Source: Sedimentisphaerales bacterium (lineage in GTDB: Bacteria; Planctomycetota; Phycisphaerae; Sedimentisphaerales; UBA12454). From it: a stretch of 45,243 nucleotides of DNA. The notes under the pieces are model-generated. The model ran no database searches and was not told the DNA's origin. It saw nothing but the letters and a program-made list of their open reading frames with translations. Positions 39,597-45,243 of the stretch are shown one piece after another (the first letter of the stretch is position 1; every line of letters begins with the position of its first letter). The translations under genes were made by a program, and so were the position numbers. Location of the stretch: positions 1-45,243 of the forward strand of contig JAFGGI010000003.1 of NCBI GenBank assembly GCA_016930635.1. Direction: 5' to 3'.

Positions 39597-41222
39597 TTAA
39601 TTTCCCCTTAGCCTTCTGAATACTTTCGCTCGTAAAATAATTGCAACAGCATTAAGACAAAGTATAAGCAAAACAAGCGTTACAACCATACCGTACTGTT
39701 TATGCGGCACCATCATTGCAAGCCTGTCTCCCACAGCAATATCATAACTTCCATAAGATAAAGTTCTTGTTGGATCAAATAATGATTTCGGTAGCGGCCC
39801 AAGTGCAACCGCTCCGGTAAATAGAATTGGAGCCGTCTCGCCTGCGACTCTGCTAAGACTAAGTATTATCCCTGTCAGGATCCCCGGCAGAGCGGCAGGC
39901 AAAGTTACCTTCATAAAAGTCCTGAATCTGCTTGCTCCAAGTCCTAAAGAAGCTTCTTTATAAGTCTGCGGAACCGACCGGATCGCTTCTTCACTGGCCC
40001 TGATCATTACCGGTAAGGTTAATACCGCCAGCGTCAGAGAAGCTGCTAAAATACACGGCTTAGAAGCACCACCAAATAACGGAATTAAAAACAAAACAAA
40101 AAATGCCAAACCAAATAGTCCAAAAACTATACTTGGTACGCCGGCAAGTGTATTTATGCCCATGCGAATTATCCTGACAGCCATATTATCTGAAGCACAT
40201 TCGACAAGATAGGCAGCGGAGATTATTCCCAGAGGGATCACAAAAATCATAGCTAAGAGAGTTAGTAATAACGTGCCTAAAATCTCAGGCCCGACACCGC
40301 CGAAATAATGCCCGGGTGTACTGTCATCAATGAAATACCGCCAGTAAAATGTGGGCATTGGTTTCATCATCCTGTCAAGATTGCTTTGGACATATCCAAA
40401 AAGCGGTTCTAATTTAGTGCCTTCGAATTGCTCGGCCCGCAAGGTGCGAACTTTAATCATTGGCTGGTCAGCTTCCTTTTGCACCCACTTTTCAGACCAG
40501 AGTAACTGATCCAATAGTTTTTGGGCCAAATCCCAGCGAGTTGCTCCATATCGGTCCATACTCAAAGCAGGAACGGGGTCATCAGGCTTGGGGCCTAATA
40601 GATGAAGAATAATATCTTCGACTTTTTGAAGCGCCCCGGCATATTCCTGACGTTTATCCAGGTCAATATTTTCGACGGATTTAAGAAAATCTTCGCCAAG
40701 AGTAAAAAATCCAGCCGCAGCAGTATCAACGAATTCTCCGTTCGTGCGGTATTGCAGAATATAATCAATATTTTCTTGTATTATTTGTTTATCATTGCTT
40801 TGAAAAGTTGCCTGGAGTTTATCTCTTATTTCTCTTGCAAGTGAACGGATTTGCTGATATTCCGCGCCAGATGTCCCTTTATATTTCAGTTCTTTGCCAA
40901 ACTGACGGTAAATCTGTTTTGACTCATCTATAAGTTCATCAGTATCTATGCCATGCTTGAATTCATCTATGATTAGGTATGCAGCATCACGAAATTGATG
41001 AACTTCGGCTATTTCGCTTTGCAAATCTTCATAATTACCCCTGTGATACAGGGCAAACTGCATTTTACGAAATTCAATTGTGTCTTTAAATATAACGGCC
41101 TTCGCACCTCGCCAGGTTATGGGACCCAGAACAATCAGCAATACAACTGTAAGCAGTACAACACTTGCCCCTGTCAGAACGGTGAATGCTTTATCAGTTA
41201 TTTGGCGGGTATTTAGATGCAT
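39597..41222 (-). CDS. pstA: Phosphate ABC transporter permease PstA with large periplasmic insertion
   Basis: The C-terminal half (about 305-541) is a normal PstA permease: [31 protein letters not shown], the EAA loop [26 protein letters not shown], and [10 protein letters not shown]. Total length is 541 instead of the usual 280-300. The extra about 240 residues (50-290) sit between membrane helix 1 (14-34) and the helix starting near 312, so they face the periplasm; they are helical, charged and have no recognisable fold. They might contact PstS or a sensor. The gene lies three bases after pstC. Confidence 0.92.
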   Translation of the reverse strand: MHLNTRQITDKAFTVLTGASVVLLTVVLLIVLGPITWRGAKAVIFKDTIEFRKMQFALYHRGNYEDLQSEIAEVHQFRDAAYLIIDEFKHGIDTDELIDESKQIYRQFGKELKYKGTSGAEYQQIRSLAREIRDKLQATFQSNDKQIIQENIDYILQYRTNGEFVDTAAAGFFTLGEDFLKSVENIDLDKRQEYAGALQKVEDIILHLLGPKPDDPVPALSMDRYGATRWDLAQKLLDQLLWSEKWVQKEADQPMIKVRTLRAEQFEGTKLEPLFGYVQSNLDRMMKPMPTFYWRYFIDDSTPGHYFGGVGPEILGTLLLTLLAMIFVIPLGIISAAYLVECASDNMAVRIIRMGINTLAGVPSIVFGLFGLAFFVLFLIPLFGGASKPCILAASLTLAVLTLPVMIRASEEAIRSVPQTYKEASLGLGASRFRTFMKVTLPAALPGILTGIILSLSRVAGETAPILFTGAVALGPLPKSLFDPTRTLSYGSYDIAVGDRLAMMVPHKQYGMVVTLVLLILCLNAVAIILRAKVFRRLRGN

Positions 41223-41225
41223 AGT

Positions 41226-42206
41226 TTAGGATTTCCCCGCTTTCTTCTTTGCCGAGGCAAGAAAATATTCGCCTACTATATTAAGCAAAAATGTCATAAC
41301 CAAAAGTACAACACCTATCGCAAAAAGAGACCAGTAGTGAGGCGAATCTTTAGGTGTCTCACCCATATCTCCTGCTATGGTTGCCGTCATAGTACGAACA
41401 GATTGAGACAGATCCCACCAGGGAGAAGGAATCTGATTAGCATTACCTGATGCCATCCATACAACCATTGTTTCACCTATGGCACGCATCATTCCTAAAA
41501 CGATCGCTGCGATGATTCCGCTGTGGGCCGCGGGTATTATTACTCGGAAAATAGTCTCGAACCGGGTCGCACCTAAACCATAGGATGCTTCCCGGAGTTC
41601 TCTGCCGACAGCGGAGATAGAGTCCTCGGCGACGCTGATAATTGTAGGAAGTGCCATAATAGAAAGAACGATTGAGGCGTTTAGTGCATTTGTGCCGGTA
41701 GTAAAACCGAACTTATTCTGCAGCCAGGGAGCCAGTACCAATACCGCAAAGAAACCATAGGCAACGGATGGGATAGCTGCCAGGATTTCAATGATTGGTT
41801 TGACAAAGTCCCTTACTTTCAGCGAAACAATATCGCTTAAAAATATCGCAGCCAGAATTCCGACAGGTACAGCAAATATAAGTGCCGCTATAGTCACATA
41901 TAAGGAGCCGACTATCAACGACAATGCTCCAAATTTTGGTACAGTAGCTTCTGGATACCACGATTTTGTTGTTAAAAATTCGCTCAGACTGAATTTCATA
42001 AAGAAAGGCAGTCCTTCGCGTACAACAAAGAAGAAAATGAGCAGTACTAAAAAAACGGAACTGCAGGTTACCGCAAAAAGCAAAAAACGCCCCAGGTGGT
42101 GAAATAAAAATCCTTTCAAATCCTGCAAAGGCGTAAGAACCAGCAACTGATTCCTATCAACCGCTGGTCTGGTTCGCTGGATTTGGGTAATATTATTCAC
42201 AGTCAT
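41226..42206 (-). CDS. pstC: Phosphate ABC transporter permease PstC
   Basis: 326-residue inner-membrane permease that forms the transport channel with PstA. Six membrane helices follow an N-terminal cytoplasmic stretch of about 38 residues. PstC hallmarks are FFVVREGLPFFMKFSLSEFLTTKSWYPE, the EAA loop SAVGRELREASYGLGATRFETIFRVIIPAA, and the end AIGETMVVWMASGNANQIP. Starts four bases after pstS and is followed three bases later by pstA. Confidence 0.95.
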   Translation of the reverse strand: MTVNNITQIQRTRPAVDRNQLLVLTPLQDLKGFLFHHLGRFLLFAVTCSSVFLVLLIFFFVVREGLPFFMKFSLSEFLTTKSWYPEATVPKFGALSLIVGSLYVTIAALIFAVPVGILAAIFLSDIVSLKVRDFVKPIIEILAAIPSVAYGFFAVLVLAPWLQNKFGFTTGTNALNASIVLSIMALPTIISVAEDSISAVGRELREASYGLGATRFETIFRVIIPAAHSGIIAAIVLGMMRAIGETMVVWMASGNANQIPSPWWDLSQSVRTMTATIAGDMGETPKDSPHYWSLFAIGVVLLVMTFLLNIVGEYFLASAKKKAGKS

Positions 42207-42210
42207 ATTT

Positions 42211-43044
42211 CTAATAATTCGTCACCGGTATGAACCCTTTTGCTTCAATAATTTCCTGGCCGGTTTCAGACAAATAAAATGTACAGAATTTATATATCAT
42301 GCTGCCAAGCTTTGGGTAACCATTTGTGAACATAAATAAAGGTCTTGCAACTGGATACTGACCTGTTGCGATTGTCTGTCTCGAGGGCATAACGCCGTCA
42401 ACTTTTAAAGCCTTGACATTGGCATCAAGGAAGCCGATACCGACATATCCGATAGCACCAACAGTAGTTTTTACTCTGGCATGGGCCTGAGGATTGGAAT
42501 TTACATATTCGACCCCGGCAGCCATCTCTTCTTTTTTCATTACAAGGCCATGAAATGTTTCATAAGTTCCAGAAGAGGTGTCCCTGCTGATAGCAACGAT
42601 TTCAAGGTCCGGTCCTCCAACCTGTTTCCAGTTTGTTATTTTGCCCTGGTAAATGTCGCGTATCTGCTGGGTCGTCAGCTGAGCAACAGGATTTGAAGGA
42701 TGAACAACGATGCAAACACCATCCATTGCTACTACGTGAGCTACAGGAAATATGCCGTTTTCCACAGCCTTTTTGTACTCTTTTTCCTTCATAAATCGGC
42801 TCATAATAGCAATATCACATCGCCCATCCACCAAAGCCGCTGCTCCGTCACCACTTCCGGTCTTCTTGACTGTTATATCAAGGTTTGAATATTTACTATT
42901 AAACGCCTCGGCGAAAGCATCCGCTATTGGACCAACGGTAGTTGATCCCTCAATTTGCAAAGTCTGCTTTTGGCTAGCAATTAGCTCAGAGGCCAAGACC
43001 AGACTCAGCATAACCAGTCCGCATACTATAATTTCTTTTCTCAT
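42211..43044 (-). CDS. pstS: Phosphate-binding periplasmic protein
   Basis: 277 residues with signal peptide (MRKEIIVCGLVMLSLVLASELIA). Phosphate-binding motifs of the PstS family are present: EGSTTVGPIADAFAEAF, KKTGSGDGAAALVDGRCDIAIMSR, and ISRDTSSGTYETF. First gene of the pstS-pstC-pstA-pstB-unknown-phoU operon. The promoter carries three exact GTTAGA words (plus a weak fourth) 11 bp apart, with a -10-like element at 43072-43077, so phosphate-starvation control is likely. Ribosome-binding site aaggag lies just upstream of ATG 43044. Confidence 0.95.
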   Translation of the reverse strand: MRKEIIVCGLVMLSLVLASELIASQKQTLQIEGSTTVGPIADAFAEAFNSKYSNLDITVKKTGSGDGAAALVDGRCDIAIMSRFMKEKEYKKAVENGIFPVAHVVAMDGVCIVVHPSNPVAQLTTQQIRDIYQGKITNWKQVGGPDLEIVAISRDTSSGTYETFHGLVMKKEEMAAGVEYVNSNPQAHARVKTTVGAIGYVGIGFLDANVKALKVDGVMPSRQTIATGQYPVARPLFMFTNGYPKLGSMIYKFCTFYLSETGQEIIEAKGFIPVTNY

Positions 43045-43071
43045 TTCATAATCTCCTTTTCATTCACTTTA

Positions 43072-43126
43072 ATTTTACGATTCAAATGTTAGAGTTCTGT
43101 TAGAACCAGGTTAGAGTTTTGTAAAA
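43072..43126 (-). promoter_or_regulatory. Pho-box-like promoter of pstS
   Basis: On the + strand GTTAGA occurs at 43088, 43099 and 43110, with a degenerate GTAAAA at 43121: exact 11-bp spacing. On the coding (minus) strand this reads as repeated TCTAAC. A TAAAAT -10 element (43072-43077) lies 10 bases downstream of the last repeat, the distance at which PhoB/PhoP boxes replace the -35. Confidence 0.8.
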
Positions 43127-43132
43127 TAATCA

Positions 43133-44386
43133 TTAAAACTTGAATATAATATCCGCCTGGAGCAGTCTGAAGTCTTCTTTTGTGCTGCTGACATTTTGTT
43201 CGTTCATGAAATAATTAAGGCCGAATTGTACATTTTCGTCCAATTGATACTTAAAACCTATTACATGGCCTTTGCCATCAGTACCGCCGCCAATGAAGTC
43301 AGAATCACAAATACCTCCTAAAACAGCATCCTTTTCGACATCTCTGTAATTGTAAGAAACTTCCCATGAACCGGGGTCCTTGGCCTTATTGTATTTTGTT
43401 CCAATAAGCCAGGCTGTATCGCCGGAGGTGTTCGCTGCTATGTTGTTTACATAGGTGCCGAAAACAGAAGCTGGTATATCGCCCAGCTTGAAGCCATATT
43501 CTGCAAAACCTTCGATAATATCATAATCACTGGTATACATACCACCGGAAGTAGTATTTCCATTAGCACTTATGCCGGACAATGCTTGACCGTTTATATT
43601 GCCGAAATCATAGTAGCTTAGACCGGCAAGAATATGACTGTCGTCTGAGAGCTTGTGTTTGACCAAACCCTGAATGCCAAAAAGACTGGTATCCGCATCG
43701 GTGCTTCTTTCACGCATCCAGAAGGCTCCGCCTGCCAGTTGTGCAGTTGTGGAATCACTCATTTTCCACTTATACTTTGCAGCACCACCTTCAGGGCTCA
43801 GGTCGCCATCAAAAATAACCTGATTGCCACCGACCGTGTAAAACGGATTGCCCATTTTACCCAGCAGAATATTCAGGCCGGGCTTCCATTTAGGATGATA
43901 ATCAGCATATGCCCAGTCGAGCCAGAGTTCCTTGCTGCTGAAGGAGTCATCGCTTGAATCACCTAATGTGTGATTGGTGGAAGTCGGAGAATCGCTGCTG
44001 CCGGTAGCAATTCTAAAGATAGCATCCCACTCATCGTTGACCTTAGCCTGCATTTTCAGCCTTGCACGTATTCTGTTCCTGTTTCTCTTTGTTGCTGCGG
44101 TATCGTCGGAAATTGATTCATGTCTGTATCTGAAATCACCACCCCATTGAATTCTTTCAACCCATTTCATACTGTCGGGCAGGGAATCTACCTGCTTTTC
44201 CTCGACCGCCTTGGCAATCTTTTTCTCCATCTGTGCATCCTGCTGATTCTGTTGTGTCTCGATTTTCTCAATCCTCTGCTGTAACATCTTAATTTGTTCT
44301 TTTAATTCTGCCAGTTCGTCGGCTTTCGCATTTGTTCCCAAAGTCAGAACAAACAGGCATACCACTGTGTAAATTATTTTTCTCAT
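43133..44386 (-). CDS. Phosphate-regulated outer-membrane porin
   Basis: 417 residues: signal peptide (1-22, ending NAKA), a coiled coil with heptads (about 25-60; LAELKEQIKMLQQRIEKIETQ) that may trimerise or bind the cell wall, then a beta barrel (about 80-417) with alternating strands (WGGDFRYRHESI, RIRARLKMQAKVNDEWDAIFRIA, GLSYYDFGNI, FGLNYFMNEQ) and a C-terminal Phe (ADIIFKF) as BAM recognition signal. It fits the Porin_5-type putative porins. A Pho-box-like promoter upstream and the pst operon downstream suggest a phosphate or polyphosphate uptake channel, comparable in role to PhoE/OprP but unrelated in sequence. Confidence 0.85.
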   Translation of the reverse strand: MRKIIYTVVCLFVLTLGTNAKADELAELKEQIKMLQQRIEKIETQQNQQDAQMEKKIAKAVEEKQVDSLPDSMKWVERIQWGGDFRYRHESISDDTAATKRNRNRIRARLKMQAKVNDEWDAIFRIATGSSDSPTSTNHTLGDSSDDSFSSKELWLDWAYADYHPKWKPGLNILLGKMGNPFYTVGGNQVIFDGDLSPEGGAAKYKWKMSDSTTAQLAGGAFWMRERSTDADTSLFGIQGLVKHKLSDDSHILAGLSYYDFGNINGQALSGISANGNTTSGGMYTSDYDIIEGFAEYGFKLGDIPASVFGTYVNNIAANTSGDTAWLIGTKYNKAKDPGSWEVSYNYRDVEKDAVLGGICDSDFIGGGTDGKGHVIGFKYQLDENVQFGLNYFMNEQNVSSTKEDFRLLQADIIFKF

Positions 44387-44407
44387 TTTATACCTCCAAA
44401 AAATAAA

Positions 44408-44440
44408 CCTTCAATCTGGTCCCTCAGACTGCCCTGAAGG
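44408..44440 (-). other. Hairpin in the porin mRNA leader
   Basis: CCTTCA (44408-44413 on +) pairs with TGAAGG (44435-44440), enclosing TCTGG..CAGA, a two-layer stem in the 5' leader about 20 bases before the ribosome-binding site ggaggt. It may stabilise the transcript or bind a regulator. Confidence 0.4.
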
Positions 44441-44453
44441 AACTTTAATTAAA

Positions 44454-44497
44454 TATATAAATAGGGATTGTTAGACAGATATAAGAGGAGTGTTAGA
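44454..44497 (-). promoter_or_regulatory. Pho-box-like promoter of the porin gene
   Basis: GTTAGA at 44470 and 44492 (22 = 2 x 11) with a degenerate ATAAGA at 44481 between them. A TATATA/TATATT -10-like element lies 10-12 bases beyond, in the direction of the porin gene. Same orientation and geometry as the pstS box. Confidence 0.7.
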
Positions 44498-44500
44498 GTT

Positions 44501-44710
44501 TTATTGAGGTGAAAAAATATTTATTTCCTTGGTATCAATATCAGTGAGATTTCGACAACGGATTCCTAATGTTGTTTTTATAGCAGATATGTCCTCCGGG
44601 TCGTTGGATTTAAATGTTAATAGTAGTATAGCCCGCAGGAATCTGACAACTCGCACAATCAAGTAAATTATCCCAACTGCACACAAGATATTAAAACTTA
44701 ATTCATACAT
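44501..44710 (-). CDS. Small single-pass membrane protein, probably phosphate-regulated
   Basis: 69 residues from ATG 44710 (aaggga upstream; a TTG at 44731 would add seven). One membrane helix (about residues 5-24, FNILCAVGIIYLIVRVVRFL), then a positively charged short tail with no known motif. The Pho-box-like repeat at 44772-44810 stands about 60 bases upstream and the porin's Pho box starts directly after the stop, so it is enclosed by phosphate-control elements. Function not known. Confidence 0.6.
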   Translation of the reverse strand: MYELSFNILCAVGIIYLIVRVVRFLRAILLLTFKSNDPEDISAIKTTLGIRCRNLTDIDTKEINIFSPQ

Positions 44711-44755
44711 TTCTGCGTTTCCCTTCAACAAATATTAATGTTTCTTTACACAGAT

Positions 44756-44810
44756 AATGTACGATAAAGAAGTTAGAGTAATATTTAGGGATTGTTAGAG
44801 TTTTGTTAGG
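44756..44810 (-). promoter_or_regulatory. Pho-box-like promoter upstream of the small membrane protein
   Basis: GTTAGA at 44772 and 44794, GTTAGG at 44805, and degenerate ATTTAG at 44783: four words at exact 11-bp steps, same orientation as the other two boxes. A TACATT -10-like hexamer (44756-44761) lies 10 bases downstream. Confidence 0.72.
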
Positions 44811-44845
44811 CCGAATTTTTGAACAGCCAAAGAAAGAATTTAGTC

Positions 44846-45243
44846 TTACTTGAATATGAGAAAATAAAGACCAACCAAAGCGAGGAAGATGGTAATAAAC
44901 AGACGAAATGACCTCTGCGGAATATAATCAACAATTTTCTTGGCTATCCTGGCACCGAGAAATGAAACAGGTATAAAAATAAGCATACCGTATAACAACT
45001 TCGATTCAAGCCTTGTGCCGCCTTTTATATAGGTAATAATACGAGCCGAATCAATTAGTAATGCGATCGCACCGGCGGTAGCAATATACATGGCTTTAGG
45101 CAGGTCAAAAGCCGTAAGAAAAGTTGACCGAACAGCTCCTCCGACTCCGAAAATACCCGCAAAGAAACCTGATAACGCTCCGCCGGTTACCATGTTCCTG
45201 TTGTTTTTTGCTAAGCGGAAATTGGGCTTGATAGAAAGGAAGA
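44846..45243 (-). CDS. TSUP-family (TauE/SafE-like) membrane permease, partial
   Basis: The frame is open to the right edge of the window, so only about the last 132 residues are seen. They form the second half of a TSUP permease: the glycine-rich repeat GGALSGFFAGIFGVGGAVRS, three further membrane helices, and the family ending LFITIFLALVGLYFLIF. Members export or import sulfite, sulfoacetate or organic sulfur/carbon anions; substrate is not evident. An internal ATG at 45193 is unlikely to be the start, since coding sequence similar in character continues upstream (NFRLAKNNRN). Confidence 0.8.
   Translation of the reverse strand, partial: FLSIKPNFRLAKNNRNMVTGGALSGFFAGIFGVGGAVRSTFLTAFDLPKAMYIATAGAIALLIDSARIITYIKGGTRLESKLLYGMLIFIPVSFLGARIAKKIVDYIPQRSFRLFITIFLALVGLYFLIFK

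Noticed and set aside
45193-45195. Start codon of a 115-residue TSUP protein at 45193
   Set aside because: The frame continues open to the window edge and TSUP proteins are about 250 residues, so this is an internal Met.

Overview
The window reads as a chromosomal segment of a Planctomycetota bacterium, most likely class Phycisphaerae (Sedimentisphaerales/MSBL9-like). Evidence for this is a secreted protease ending in the dockerin-like EF-hand tail common in that group, a PEP-CTERM-type sorting tail of the IPAPGA form, a signal-peptide-rich proteome, moderate GC, and many short hairpin repeats between genes. Assignment is by gene style only; no rRNA is present.

Region 1 (1-8230, + strand): a hairpin repeat array, then a compact type II fatty-acid/polyketide-like set: hotdog dehydratase A, ACP, dehydratase B, ketosynthase A, ketosynthase B. 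The two dehydratases align without gaps from their start codons and have complementary active-site losses (A keeps His34 but has Gln48; B has Asn34 but keeps Glu48). Since FabZ active sites take His and Glu from opposite subunits, this predicts an obligate heterodimer. A four-helix-bundle gene wrapped in ATCAGG repeats, serS and a trypsin-like protease follow.

Region 2 (8245-16363): comEC, then a convergent nrnA-type phosphoesterase, a membrane-anchored unknown and ribF on the minus strand, an orphan LeuA regulatory domain, and a fused aroD-aroE gene.

Region 3 (16528-26616, minus strand): tRNA-Pro(CGG), a GIY-YIG nuclease gene preceded by a rearranged tRNA copy, then priA, a histidine kinase with a CxxCH haem site, aspS, trxA, scpA, trpS, a PD-(D/E)XK-like protein, a cupin and tRNA-Arg(CCG).

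Region 4 (26702-35827): rpmH (bL34), a 48-residue small protein, an output-less Cache-HAMP sensor, then what I consider the main discovery candidate: a chaperone-usher-like surface fibre locus. It has two paralogous pilin-like subunits, a PapD-like chaperone, a PEP-CTERM protein and a convergent 1151-residue usher-like outer-membrane protein with C-terminal Ig-like domains. A perfect 9-bp TATA-periodic array lies in the leader of the first subunit gene.

Region 5 (36005-45243, minus strand): a lipobox-bearing MscS channel, a half-tRNA scar, and a phosphate-starvation regulon: porin, pstS-pstC-pstA-pstB, a small unknown, phoU, plus a small membrane protein and a partial TSUP permease. Three promoters carry GTTAGA words repeated every 11 bp, each placed about 10 bp upstream of a -10-like element, which looks like a lineage-specific Pho box.
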